From JAUIKM01 sp964445695 (GTDB taxonomy: Bacteria > Bacteroidota > Ignavibacteria > Kapaibacteriales > UBA7675): a DNA stretch of 64,000 bases. Below, one piece after another: positions 1 to 8,682 of the stretch (positions are counted from its first letter, which is position 1; each line of letters opens with the position of its first letter). The DNA is taken from the NCBI GenBank assembly GCA_964445695.1, contig CAYULF010000016.1, positions 1 to 64,000 of the forward strand, given 5' to 3'. The position numbers and the translations under genes are program-made. Below the pieces are notes generated by a model that saw nothing but the letters and a program-made list of their open reading frames with translations, was not told where the DNA came from and did no database searches.

Positions 1-2
1 TA

Positions 3-56
3 GTTGCAGATGGACACTCGTTTCTCCGGGTCGGCATGAAGCTCTACCTCAACTAA
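3..56 (+). CDS. C-terminal end of an outer-membrane protein (5' part outside window)
   Basis: The first bases are open in one frame up to a TAA at 54-56 and encode VADGHSFLRVGMKLYLN. The alternation of polar and hydrophobic/aromatic residues ending in LYLN resembles the last beta-strand of an outer-membrane barrel. Only 17 residues are visible, so the family cannot be named; the frame and the following structured region with a terminator support this as a gene end. Confidence 0.4.
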   Translation, partial: VADGHSFLRVGMKLYLN

Positions 57-152
57 GGAACAAGCACCGCCGTAGAAGGTTCATTACGCAAGATCCCGGA
101 ATGTACCTTTCACGCGGAGACATCGCAGCGAACAGGAGGTTCTTTATTGAAC

Positions 153-204
153 GATGCCGAAAATGCGGGGCTCGCCGCCGCAACCCGCATGTGTCTTCGG
201 CATC
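153..204 (+). other. Long two-tier hairpin in the intergenic region before recO
   Basis: Positions 153-160 (GATGCCGA) pair with 197-204 (TCGGCATC), and inside this 163-169 (ATGCGGG) pairs with 184-190 (CCCGCAT). The hairpin lies in the 319-base gene-free stretch 57-375 and is followed at 271-302 by a strong terminator, so this stretch may be the 3' UTR of the upstream gene or a small structured RNA. I found no SRP, tmRNA, RNase P or riboswitch core in it. Confidence 0.35.
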
Positions 205-270
205 GGTATCAGTTCCCGTGTTTATGCCGCAATCGCTCATTCGGAGTATAGACCCGATTTCCCTCTGTGT

Positions 271-302
271 CGGCCGGTACACCACACCGGCCGGCTTTTT
301 TT
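271..302 (+). terminator. Rho-independent terminator
   Basis: A perfect 8-bp stem (271-278 CGGCCGGT with 286-293 ACCGGCCG, 7-base loop) is followed by GC and seven T residues. It ends whatever is transcribed from upstream and separates it from recO. Confidence 0.85.
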
Positions 303-375
303 ATCCCCCTTCGGCGCACAACATTTATTATTCGACTGCGTGTCTTCGGCCTACACCTCTGCGGAGCAAACAACA

Positions 376-1149
376 GTGATCGTCACATCGGAAGCGATCG
401 TCCTCAAGACGCGCAAATACCGCGAAAGCAGCAAGCTCGTCGCTATTTACACGCGCGACTACGGCAAATGCTCGCTCGTAGCCAAGGGATCGCGCCGCGT
501 TAAAAGCGCACTCGGTTCGCCGCTCGAACCGTTGGCATGCAGCCGCGTCACCTTCTACAAACGCCGCAACGCCGATCTGCACACCGCTGCAAAGGCCGAA
601 ACAGCTGTAGCCTTTCGCAGCCTCTCCGAGTCATTTGACAAACTGACTCTGGGCCTGACGATGGCCGAGGCGATCAACAATACGCAGATGGCCGACGATG
701 CACATCCGGAACTCTACGACTTTTTCAAAAATTGCCTGCAACGGTTGGATGCCGCCGGTGACGACTGCAAGGGCGTGCTGCTCTTTTTTTATTTCGGTTT
801 GAGCGAATTCCTCGGTTTTGCCATGAATCCGAAGCGCTGTCCGCGCAGCAACAGCACCGTAGACCCGGCCTCAAGCGCCTGGTTTGCAATTTCGCTAGCC
901 GACGGCGCGCCGCTGACGACGCAGTCGGCCGGAGAGTCTGCCGGACCACTGAGACTTCGTTCGGAAACTTTGCGATATTTACAGGCGCTGGCGGACTGCG
1001 CTGACATCAACGACTTTGACGCGGCCTGTGACGCCCGCATCTGGCAGGAGTTGCGCGACCTGTTTTCGCGCTATTTTGTGCATCATCTGGACAAACCGGT
1101 CAACTGGCGAACCGATCAATTTCTGGCGGCTATGAGCAGCGCGCCCTGA
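376..1149 (+). CDS. recO: DNA repair protein RecO
   Basis: A 257-residue protein starting at GTG 376 with IVTSEAIVLKTRKYRESSKL, the typical opening of RecO: an N-terminal OB-fold (about residues 1-80) followed by a helical domain. RecO helps RecR and RecF load RecA onto SSB-coated single-stranded DNA in gap repair. The frame stays open upstream to 154, but that part overlaps the terminator and does not look like RecO, so GTG 376 is preferred. The CXXC zinc-binding cysteines found in many RecO proteins are not visible; only one Cys remains in the PKRCPRS segment. This loss is common in some lineages. A CNNM-type transporter gene follows 46 bases downstream. Confidence 0.85.
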   Translation: MIVTSEAIVLKTRKYRESSKLVAIYTRDYGKCSLVAKGSRRVKSALGSPLEPLACSRVTFYKRRNADLHTAAKAETAVAFRSLSESFDKLTLGLTMAEAINNTQMADDAHPELYDFFKNCLQRLDAAGDDCKGVLLFFYFGLSEFLGFAMNPKRCPRSNSTVDPASSAWFAISLADGAPLTTQSAGESAGPLRLRSETLRYLQALADCADINDFDAACDARIWQELRDLFSRYFVHHLDKPVNWRTDQFLAAMSSAP

Positions 1150-1195
1150 TTTCCGCAGCGCGCGTCCGATTTAAGCTTCTCCTTTTGCGCTTCCT

Positions 1196-2602
1196 ATGAT
1201 ACCTATCCTGATTGTGTTGACTCTTCTGATCGTACTCAACGGCCTCTTTGTCGTCGCCGAGTACGCAGTGGCGCGATTGCGCAACAAAGGAGTCGACGCG
1301 GGCAGCCTGTCGCGCCGCACCGCGCCGTTCGGCGCGGCGGAAGGCAATGGAGCAAAGGAAAAGGACGGGTTGATTGCTCGCCTGACTGATCCTGTCATCG
1401 CGGACCCGACGGCTTTTCTGGCCGCCACACAGCTTGGAATCACTATGTCCAGCCTGGCAATCGGCTGGTTTGCGGCCGATATGCTCGCAATCCTGGCGGA
1501 GGATTTGTCCGCATCGCAGGAGTGGTTCCGCAGCTTGCGCGACGCAGGCACGGACCTGACGTCGGCGCTGGAAATTGGTCGCCTGGCGGCATTTGTGGTC
1601 ATATTCGGCGGCCTGACGCTGCTGCACTCGGTTTTTGCGGAAATCATTCCCAAAACTTTCGCCTGGCACCGACCGCTGCTCGCGCTGAGGATGACGGCCG
1701 GACCTTTGCGGCTCTTTGCATTTGTGGCCTTGCCCGCCGTGCGCATCGTCGACTTCATGGCCGGCTTGCTGTTACGCCTCGTGGGTATGCGACGCGTTCC
1801 CGCGGGCGAACACCACAGCACCAGCGACCTGCAAAACATCGTCGACCAGAGTAGGCGCAGCGGTGAAATCGATCCGACATCCCACGAACTGATCAGCAAG
1901 GTTTTTACGTTCCGACATCGCACCGTCCGGCAAATCATGGTGGCGCGGCCGCAGATCGTAGCGCTGGAAGCATCGGCGCCCAAAGCGGAAATCATGCGCA
2001 CCTGCATCGAAGAGGGTTTCTCCCGCGTGCCGGTGTACGAAGGCTCGCTCGACAACATCGTCGGCGTGGTCTACGCCAAGGATCTGCTCGGCATGGTGGA
2101 ACACAACAACCTCATCATTCTGCACGACCTGATGCGGCCTCCTTTTTTTGTCGCCGAGAGCAAAGGCATCAGCGAATTGCTGCGCGAATTCCAGCAGCGA
2201 CGACTCCACCTGGCCATTGTCGTCGACGAGTTCGGTGGGACGGCGGGACTCGTAACGATGGAAGACATCATTGAGGAACTCGTCGGCGAAATCCAGGATG
2301 AGTTTGATCACGAAGAACCGCCCGTGCGTGAGTCTGGCGACGGCGAGTTCACCGTTAAGGCATCAGCGGCGATTTCCGATGCCAACCGTTTTCTGCCGCA
2401 GGCGCTGCCCGAAGGCGAGCAGTACGATACCGTCGGCGGGTTCATCAACGTGCTGTTTGAAAAGATTCCCGACCTGAACGAAACGCGACATTACGGCGAC
2501 TACGAGCTGACGGTCGTGGCCAAGAAACGGCGTACGATTGAGACGGTCCTGCTGCGCCACTTGCCGTCGGCCGACAATTCAACTCCCTCGGTTTCTTCCT
2601 GA
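1196..2602 (+). CDS. CNNM/CorC (hemolysin C family) membrane protein with CBS domains
   Basis: A 468-residue inner-membrane protein. The N-terminal DUF21/CNNM domain (about residues 1-190) starts with a hydrophobic segment, IPILIVLTLLIVLNGLFVVAE. A pair of CBS domains follows (about 210-330, including SRVPVYEGSLDNIVGVVYAKDLL and the GGTAGLVTMEDIIEELVGEI motif), then a CorC_HlyC domain ending near residue 435 (YDTVGGFI). The family is linked to magnesium/cobalt homeostasis; the older label hemolysin is probably misleading. ATG 1196 is the first start after recO and no Shine-Dalgarno site is seen. Confidence 0.85.
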   Translation: MIPILIVLTLLIVLNGLFVVAEYAVARLRNKGVDAGSLSRRTAPFGAAEGNGAKEKDGLIARLTDPVIADPTAFLAATQLGITMSSLAIGWFAADMLAILAEDLSASQEWFRSLRDAGTDLTSALEIGRLAAFVVIFGGLTLLHSVFAEIIPKTFAWHRPLLALRMTAGPLRLFAFVALPAVRIVDFMAGLLLRLVGMRRVPAGEHHSTSDLQNIVDQSRRSGEIDPTSHELISKVFTFRHRTVRQIMVARPQIVALEASAPKAEIMRTCIEEGFSRVPVYEGSLDNIVGVVYAKDLLGMVEHNNLIILHDLMRPPFFVAESKGISELLREFQQRRLHLAIVVDEFGGTAGLVTMEDIIEELVGEIQDEFDHEEPPVRESGDGEFTVKASAAISDANRFLPQALPEGEQYDTVGGFINVLFEKIPDLNETRHYGDYELTVVAKKRRTIETVLLRHLPSADNSTPSVSS

Positions 2603-2624
2603 CCATCCGCGGTCCTGAAATTCG

Positions 2625-2632
2625 TATATTTG
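2625..2632 (+). promoter_or_regulatory. TAnnTTTG promoter element upstream of asd
   Basis: TATATTTG matches exactly the -7 element TAnnTTTG used by the primary sigma factor of Bacteroidota. It ends 6 bases before the asd ATG at 2639, so transcription would start at or very near the start codon, giving a leaderless or nearly leaderless mRNA. Confidence 0.5.
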
Positions 2633-2638
2633 CAGCTT

Positions 2639-3670
2639 ATGTCCAGCAAAAACACTCCATCGGTCGCCGTTGTCGGCGCCACCGGCCTGGTCGGCCGGAC
2701 CATGCTGCAAGTGCTGCATGAACTCGATTTTCCCATCGGCGAGCTCCGCCTGCTGGCGTCGGCCCGTTCCGAAGGCATGGTGCTGCGCTTTCGCGACAGC
2801 AACTATCAGGTGCAGGCGCTGGGACCGGAATCGTTCAAGGGCGTCGACATCGCGTTGTTTTCGGCCGGCGGCGACATCAGCCGCGAGTACGCGCCGATAG
2901 CCGCGGCGGCCGGCGCCGTGGTGGTGGACAACTCCAGTGCATGGCGCATGCACCCGGAAGCGCCGCTGGTCATTCCGGAAGTCAATGCCGCCGCAATCGA
3001 TGAACACCGCGGCATTATCGCCAATCCCAACTGCTCGACGATTCAGATGCTGGTGGCCCTCGCGCCGCTCGACAAGGCGTTCGGCCTGACGCATGTGAGT
3101 GTGTCAACGTACCAGTCGCCCAGCGGCGCCGGTGAAAAAGGCGTGCAGCAGTTGCACGACGAACTGGCCAGGAAAGCCGGCGGCAAGTCGCCCTTCCCGC
3201 ATCGGGTAGCCTTCAACACTGTTTTCCACGACATCGAGGAGCAGGACGGCTACAGCATGGAAGAGCTGAAAATGATTGCCGAAACACACAAAATTCTGGC
3301 ACGTCCCGACTTGCCCGTTACGGCAACCTGCGTGCGCGTGCCCGTTCTGGGCGGCCACGGCGAGGCGATTCAGGTGGAATTTGAACGACCGGTCGATCCG
3401 CAGCAGGCGCGCAGCATTCTGGAAAACGCACCGGGAATCGTTGTTCAGGACAGACCGCAGGACGACGTTTATCCGACCTGCCTCAACGCGGACGGCAAAA
3501 ACGAGGTGTTTGTGGGTCGCATTCGGCGCGACAACTCACGGACCAACGGCCTGCATCTGTGGGTCGTGGCGGACAATGTGCGCAAGGGCGCGGCGACGAA
3601 CGCCGTCCAGATTGCCGCAGAACTCGTACAACGCGGCCTGCCGGCTTTTTCGCCGCCGTCGCGCTGGTAG
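2639..3670 (+). CDS. asd: Aspartate-semialdehyde dehydrogenase
   Basis: A 343-residue enzyme that reduces aspartyl phosphate to aspartate semialdehyde with NADPH, at the branch to lysine, threonine, methionine and diaminopimelate. The Rossmann motif VGATGLVGRTMLQVL is at the N-terminus and the catalytic cysteine is in NPNCSTIQM (about residue 130). GGHGEAIQVEF carries the expected active-site His region. The preceding in-frame TTG at 2630 is less likely than ATG 2639. The aspartokinase of the same pathway is at 29.8 kb, so the two are not in one operon here. Confidence 0.93.
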   Translation: MSSKNTPSVAVVGATGLVGRTMLQVLHELDFPIGELRLLASARSEGMVLRFRDSNYQVQALGPESFKGVDIALFSAGGDISREYAPIAAAAGAVVVDNSSAWRMHPEAPLVIPEVNAAAIDEHRGIIANPNCSTIQMLVALAPLDKAFGLTHVSVSTYQSPSGAGEKGVQQLHDELARKAGGKSPFPHRVAFNTVFHDIEEQDGYSMEELKMIAETHKILARPDLPVTATCVRVPVLGGHGEAIQVEFERPVDPQQARSILENAPGIVVQDRPQDDVYPTCLNADGKNEVFVGRIRRDNSRTNGLHLWVVADNVRKGAATNAVQIAAELVQRGLPAFSPPSRW

Positions 3671-3785
3671 ATTTTGCAGGGGCGCAGCCAACCAGATTTC
3701 CATCAACCCGCGGACTGAAATCCGCATGACGAACAAGAAGGTCAGGCAGGGCCTTTTCATCCGTCAAAAAGAACCATCAGATTGA

Positions 3786-4922
3786 ATGCCTAAAACAGCG
3801 ATTATCATGGCCGGCGGCGCCGGCGAACGTTTCTGGCCGTTGAGCCGCAAACGCCGACCCAAGCAGTTGCTCAAACTGACCAATCCCGACACGTCGATGC
3901 TGCAGGAAGCCATCGACCGCATCGCCCCGGTGATTCCGCCCGACCGCGTATTTATTATTACCAGCGAAATTCTGCAGCAGGTGATCCGCGATGAAATCAA
4001 AGGCGTGCCGGCCGCCAACGTCGTCGCCGAGCCGTCGAAGCGCAATACGGCCGGATGCATCGCGCTGGGCGCGGCATTTATCGCGGAGAAACTGGGTATC
4101 AGCGACGACAATAGTGATGATCCGCTGACGATCGCGGTCCTGACGGCCGACCACGCCATCGGCGATGCCGAGCTTTTCTGCCAAACGATTGATGCCGCCT
4201 TGCAACACGCGGCCGACAGTGAAGATCTCGTGACGCTCGGGATACGTCCGACGCGCGCTGCGACGGGCTACGGCTACATCGAATACGATACGGACGCCGA
4301 AGTCAAAGGCGAATTCCCCGCCCTGCCCGTCACCAGCTTCCACGAAAAACCGGACGAAACGCGCGCGCGCGCCTACGTGGACGCCGGCAACTTCCTGTGG
4401 AATTCCGGCATGTTTTTCTGGCGCTACGATGTGCTGCGCCAGGAAATGATGCGATGCCTGCCCGAGGTCGGCGGTAAAATCGACAGTCTGCGCGAGGGGC
4501 TGCGCGGCCGCTCCAACGATGCGGTCGAGGGTGCGCACGACGCCATCCGCGCCGTGTTCGACGCCTTCCCGGATATTTCAATCGACTACGGCCTGATGGA
4601 AAAAGCCGCCCACGTGGCGGTGATTCCGGCCCGCTTTGCCTGGGACGATGTCGGCTCGCTCGACGCACTCGAACGCGCTCATCCTGCCGACCAGGACGGC
4701 AATGTGGTGCAGGGCGATGTTGTCCTGCTCGACATGCACAACAGCCTGGTTGTCAATGCCTCCACGGACGGTCGCCCGATGGCGGTGGCGGCAATGGGCA
4801 TGGACGACGTGGTGCTCATAACCACTGACGACGGCATATTGTTGTGCCCGCGCGAACGGCTGCAGGACGTCAAAAAAATTGTCAAGGAAATGCGCTCCCG
4901 CTTCGGCGAAAAATTTGTGTGA
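3786..4922 (+). CDS. manC: Mannose-1-phosphate guanylyltransferase
   Basis: A 378-residue cytoplasmic nucleotidyltransferase that makes GDP-mannose from mannose-1-phosphate and GTP. The signature GGAGERFWPLSRKRRPKQ is at residues 10-27, with further typical motifs FHEKPD, NSGMFFW and DYGLMEKA. The protein lacks the C-terminal isomerase (cupin) domain of the long bifunctional type, so it is the short form. It starts a likely operon with the DegT-type aminotransferase and asparagine synthase, pointing to surface polysaccharide or glycoconjugate synthesis. Confidence 0.9.
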   Translation: MPKTAIIMAGGAGERFWPLSRKRRPKQLLKLTNPDTSMLQEAIDRIAPVIPPDRVFIITSEILQQVIRDEIKGVPAANVVAEPSKRNTAGCIALGAAFIAEKLGISDDNSDDPLTIAVLTADHAIGDAELFCQTIDAALQHAADSEDLVTLGIRPTRAATGYGYIEYDTDAEVKGEFPALPVTSFHEKPDETRARAYVDAGNFLWNSGMFFWRYDVLRQEMMRCLPEVGGKIDSLREGLRGRSNDAVEGAHDAIRAVFDAFPDISIDYGLMEKAAHVAVIPARFAWDDVGSLDALERAHPADQDGNVVQGDVVLLDMHNSLVVNASTDGRPMAVAAMGMDDVVLITTDDGILLCPRERLQDVKKIVKEMRSRFGEKFV

Positions 4923-4980
4923 CTGCTGCCGCGGCCCGCAGCAGCGCGCCGATCAGCACCTTTATCGGAAATCGCTGTAC

Positions 4981-6150
4981 ATGAACGTTCCCATTCTCGA
5001 CCTCCAGCAACAATACGCGGCCCTCAAACCGGAACTCGATGCGGCTCTGCTGCGCGTAGCCGATTCCCAGGTACTGGCGCTCGGTCCGGAAGTCGAAGCA
5101 TTTGAGCAGGAAATTGCGGACTACCTCGGCGTTAAATACGCCCTCGGCGTTTCGAGCGGCACCGACGCCTTGCTGCTGGCGCTGATGGCGCTGGGCGTAG
5201 GCCCCGGCGACGAGGTCATCGTGCCGACTTTCTCGTTTTTCGCCACGGCGGGCGTGGTGGCGCGCCTGAACGCCGTACCGGTTTTTGTCGACATCGACCC
5301 CATCACTTTCTGCATGGACCCGGAGCAATTCCGCGCGAAAATCAGCGACAAAACAAAAGCGGTCATGCCCGTGCATCTGTATGGTCAGGTTGCAGCCATG
5401 CGGGAAATCAACGCCATCGCGGCGGAGCACGGCATTGCGGTGGTTGAGGACGCGGCCCAGTCGATTGGAGCCATGTACGACGACGGACGCCGTGCCGGCG
5501 CACTCGGCAAAGTGGCCGGTTTTTCGTTTTATCCGACAAAAAACCTGGGCGCTTTCGGCGACGCCGGTCTGGTGACCTGTGACGACGACGATTTGTTTTA
5601 CATGCTGAAAATCATGCGAATCCACGGCGGCGAACAGCGCTACGTGCACCGCGTGGTCGGCGGCAACTTCCGCATGGATGCGCTGCAGGGCGCGGTCCTG
5701 CGAATAAAACTACGGCACCTGGACGCCTGGACCGACCGCGTGATCGAACTCGCCGGCATGTATTCACAGCTGATGATCAATGCCGGGCTGGCGGAAGAGG
5801 AAGGTCGCACTGACTTCGACGCAAATAATCGCGTCCTGCTGCCGGCAGCCGTGTATCGCGATTCCGGCGTGCGCCATTTCCACGTGTATCACCAATACGT
5901 TCTGCGTGTTCAGCAACGCGATGAACTGATCGGCTTCCTGCGTGAACGGTCCGTCGGCGCGGGTGTATACTACCCCATCCCGTTCCATCGGCAGGAGTGT
6001 TTCCAGGATTTGCCGTCGTCCCGCGACGCGTATCCCGTTTCGGACCACGCGGCCGAACACGTGCTGGCGCTGCCGATTTACCCGGAGATGAGCGAAGAAC
6101 AGCTGCGCTTTGTGGTCGATTCGATCTCCGCTTTTTACGACAGGGCTTAA
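4981..6150 (+). CDS. DegT/DnrJ/EryC1/StrS family PLP-dependent sugar aminotransferase
   Basis: A 389-residue PLP enzyme of the family that transfers an amino group from glutamate to keto-sugar nucleotides for O-antigen, capsule or glycan synthesis. Family motifs are VPILDLQQQYAALKPEL at the start, VSSGTDALLLAL for PLP phosphate binding, VEDAAQSIGA, and the PLP lysine in FSFYPTKNLGAFGDAG. C-terminal YYPIPFHRQECF is also typical. ATG 4981 is chosen because the frame upstream to 4879 overlaps the manC end and carries no family sequence. The exact sugar substrate cannot be told. Confidence 0.88.
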   Translation: MNVPILDLQQQYAALKPELDAALLRVADSQVLALGPEVEAFEQEIADYLGVKYALGVSSGTDALLLALMALGVGPGDEVIVPTFSFFATAGVVARLNAVPVFVDIDPITFCMDPEQFRAKISDKTKAVMPVHLYGQVAAMREINAIAAEHGIAVVEDAAQSIGAMYDDGRRAGALGKVAGFSFYPTKNLGAFGDAGLVTCDDDDLFYMLKIMRIHGGEQRYVHRVVGGNFRMDALQGAVLRIKLRHLDAWTDRVIELAGMYSQLMINAGLAEEEGRTDFDANNRVLLPAAVYRDSGVRHFHVYHQYVLRVQQRDELIGFLRERSVGAGVYYPIPFHRQECFQDLPSSRDAYPVSDHAAEHVLALPIYPEMSEEQLRFVVDSISAFYDRA

Positions 6151-6216
6151 ACAGGTCACAAAGAGCGCGTGCAGACTTAAACACAGCGTCCTGCTGTGCG
6201 TGGGAGTTAACATTAA

Positions 6217-8139
6217 ATGTGCGGAATTGCGGGAATTTTCGAGATGCAGACGCAGGCGGGCGGCGTCGCCGAAGACACCCTGCTGCGCATGAGTTCCGCC
6301 ATTCACCACCGCGGCCCCGACGACGAGGGCATCTGGATTTCCCCCAACCGCAGACTGGGTCTGGCTTTCAGGCGATTATCGATTATCGACCTCAGTGCCG
6401 CCGGCCACCAACCCATGACCACCGCCGACGGTCGTTTTACAATTGTGTTTAACGGCGAGGTTTACAACCACCTCGAGATTCGCCGTGAACTGGAACAGCG
6501 CGGCATTCAATTTCGTGGACGCTCCGACACCGAATCAATCCTCTACGGCTTTCAGGAATTTGGACCGCAACTACTGGAACGACTGCGCGGCATGTGGGCC
6601 ATCGCCATCTGGGACGACCACAAACAGGAGCTTTTCTGCGCACGCGACCGCGCCGGAGTTAAACCGTTTTACTTTAGTCTTGACAAAGGCCGCTTTTTGT
6701 TTGCCTCCGAGATTAAAGCGATCCTGCAACATCCTGCCGTCAGCGCGCACATGAACGAGCGCCAGGCCGTTAATTTTCTTGCGCTTTCAATGTCGGACCG
6801 CGACGACACCCTGTTTAAGGGCATCAAAAAACTGCGTCCCGGGCACTGCATGACCTTGGCTGTCGACGGACATGTTAACACCCGCGCCTGGTGGACGCCG
6901 TTTAACAGTAACACGACCCTGCGACGCGATATCGACGCCCAGGAGGCCCAGGACGAAATCATGCGCCTGCTACGCGCCGCCGTGGCGGACCGAATGGTGA
7001 GCGACGTGCCTTTCGGCGTCTTCCTGAGCGGCGGCATCGACTCCAGCACAAATGTGGCGCTCATGACTGAACTCATGACGCAGCCTGTCGACACATTTAC
7101 GGTCGGTTATCGCGAGCTGCAGCAGTACAACGAACTGAAATACGCGCGCCGCGTGGCGGATCTGTTTAAGGCCTCTTACCACGAAGTGTTGATCGGGCAC
7201 GAAGAGGCGCTGGAAAGTCTGGACGCAATCACGCTGCACGAAGACGAACCGAACGGCGACCCCGTCTGCATTCCGCTCTACCACGTTTCGCAGTTAACCC
7301 GGCGCGAGGGCACGACGGTTATCCAGGTGGGCGAAGGCAGCGACGAACAATTCGCCGGCTACGAATGGATGTTGCGCGACGTTCGATTTATCGAAGGACC
7401 ATTTAAACAATTCAGACTGCTGCCGTCTTTTGTGCGCCAAATGATATACAGGGGCCTCCGCCCCCTTTTCAACATGCGCGGTCAGTATCTGGCTCTGGAC
7501 TACCTGCGCCGCGCGGCCGGCAACGACCACCCCTACTGGGGCGGCGGCGTGGACCTGACGCCGAGTCATCTGCAACAGCTGCTGCATCGCGACAAATTCG
7601 ACCTGTTAAACGCGCCGTCGAACCTTGTCAACGGCATCCACGCCGACGGACTTAAACAGAATCCCGACGCGGACATTCTGCAGCAGATCCTGTTTTACGA
7701 GCTGAGTCACCGTCTGCCGGAAATGCTGCTGATGCGTGTCGACAAAATGACGATGGCGCATTCGCTGGAGGCGCGCGTACCGTTTCTGGATCATCGTTTG
7801 GTGGAGTTCAGTATGTCGCTGCCGGCGCGCCTGAAAACACCGGACAACCGCCAGGCCAAAATCCTGTTAAAACGCGCGGTGGAACCGATCCTGCCGCACG
7901 ACATCATCCACCGCAGGAAACAGGGTTTTGCCGCACCGATCGACGAGTGGATGCGCGGCCCGCTGATTCCCGTCGTGGATAAAACTCTGCTCAACGGCTC
8001 GCTGATGAAAACCGGTCTGTTGGATCGCAAAAAGATACAGGCTTTTGCGGCGGCGCACCGCAGCGGCAAGATCCGCGCGGGCAAGTCCCTGTATGCGTTG
8101 TTGAAGCTGGCGCTATGGCATGAGAAGTTTGTGGGGTGA
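6217..8139 (+). CDS. asnB: Asparagine synthase (glutamine-hydrolysing)
   Basis: A 640-residue two-domain amidotransferase. The N-terminal class II glutaminase begins MCGIAGIFE, with the nucleophile Cys2, and contains NGEVYNHLEIR and the RSDTE motif. The C-terminal synthetase has the ATP pyrophosphatase motif SGGIDSS (about residue 271). It converts aspartate, ATP and glutamine to asparagine; members beside sugar genes often amidate uronic acids or glycan precursors instead. It follows the ManC and DegT genes on the same strand. From here to 17.4 kb TTAA-containing codon pairs become much more frequent than in the genes before. Confidence 0.88.
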   Translation: MCGIAGIFEMQTQAGGVAEDTLLRMSSAIHHRGPDDEGIWISPNRRLGLAFRRLSIIDLSAAGHQPMTTADGRFTIVFNGEVYNHLEIRRELEQRGIQFRGRSDTESILYGFQEFGPQLLERLRGMWAIAIWDDHKQELFCARDRAGVKPFYFSLDKGRFLFASEIKAILQHPAVSAHMNERQAVNFLALSMSDRDDTLFKGIKKLRPGHCMTLAVDGHVNTRAWWTPFNSNTTLRRDIDAQEAQDEIMRLLRAAVADRMVSDVPFGVFLSGGIDSSTNVALMTELMTQPVDTFTVGYRELQQYNELKYARRVADLFKASYHEVLIGHEEALESLDAITLHEDEPNGDPVCIPLYHVSQLTRREGTTVIQVGEGSDEQFAGYEWMLRDVRFIEGPFKQFRLLPSFVRQMIYRGLRPLFNMRGQYLALDYLRRAAGNDHPYWGGGVDLTPSHLQQLLHRDKFDLLNAPSNLVNGIHADGLKQNPDADILQQILFYELSHRLPEMLLMRVDKMTMAHSLEARVPFLDHRLVEFSMSLPARLKTPDNRQAKILLKRAVEPILPHDIIHRRKQGFAAPIDEWMRGPLIPVVDKTLLNGSLMKTGLLDRKKIQAFAAAHRSGKIRAGKSLYALLKLALWHEKFVG

Positions 8140-8171
8140 GGAGAAGAACTTCCCGCTCAAACGCAAAATCC

Positions 8172-8430
8172 GACCGCTTAACCACGAACTACACCCTGTT
8201 CAGTTTTTTGTGCATGGATATGTTGTGGGATCGAGGTAGACTGGCACATGTCACGGAGCGCCGCATGCAACGCACCGTGGCATGATGGACTCACGTTTGC
8301 CCCGGAAAAATCTGCACTGATTGCAGGGTGGGAGGAGTGCGTCTGAACATTATCGAAACTCGCGGCGGCGGCGGGGCGGGCGATGGGGCAGGCGGGCCCC
8401 TTGATCACCCAAAAATGCGCCCAAAATTTT
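8172..8430 (+). repeat. Copy 1 of an unrecognised 259-bp dispersed direct repeat
   Basis: One of three copies in this window, with copies at 17,524-17,782 and 18,633-18,890, all in the same orientation. The last ~100 bases (8,327-8,429) are nearly identical in all three; the first part is more diverged. A hairpin at 8,252-8,279 (CACGGAGCG against CGCACCGTG, one internal mismatch) and a GC-rich hairpin around 8,383-8,404 (GGGGC/GCCCC) recur in every copy. The copy fills most of the gene-free stretch 8,140-8,682. A minus-strand frame is open through copies 1 and 2 but is broken in copy 3. Confidence 0.8.
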
Positions 8431-8520
8431 CAGCCCTCCCATTCACAGCCCCAAACCGCCCACTCAAACAAGAAAAACACCCGTTAAACAGCAATCACTT
8501 TCAAAACCCCACGCCCTTCA

Positions 8521-8546
8521 CCGCGCGACGAACAAAAGTAAAAAGC
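8521..8546 (-). repeat. Short dispersed intergenic motif (TTTTTACTTTTGTTCGTCG type)
   Basis: Read on the minus strand this site is GCTTTTTACTTTTGTTCGTC followed by GCGCGG. Related T-rich TTTTGTTYGTCG sites sit after genes at 19,191-19,221 (-), 22,640-22,670 (+), 42,496-42,517 (+), 47,101-47,119 (-) and 60,758-60,780 (+). Their placement suggests transcript ends or remnants of a small repeat. Confidence 0.45.
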
Positions 8547-8682
8547 AAGCCGGCGAACAAAGTGAGAAGGCGAAGCGCCTCAGGAAGCGCGCCCGCAAAC
8601 CACATCTCAACCAGCCTTTATGTATATTGCGCCTCAGCTCCGGCCGCGCGCCGGAACCGACGAGTCGTATGTCTGGTGAAAA

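Noticed and set aside
154..375. N-terminal extension of the recO frame
   Set aside because: It overlaps a strong terminator, is not RecO-like and the family start lies at GTG 376.
3726..3785. 19-codon frame just before manC
   Set aside because: Very short, with no ribosome-binding site; proximity to the manC ATG is probably chance.
8178..8408. 76-residue minus-strand frame in repeat copy 1, with relatives in copies 2 and 3
   Set aside because: The frame is broken in copy 3 by a one-base deletion, and the base changes in the conserved core that I compared alter amino acids, so a repeat element is more likely than a protein.
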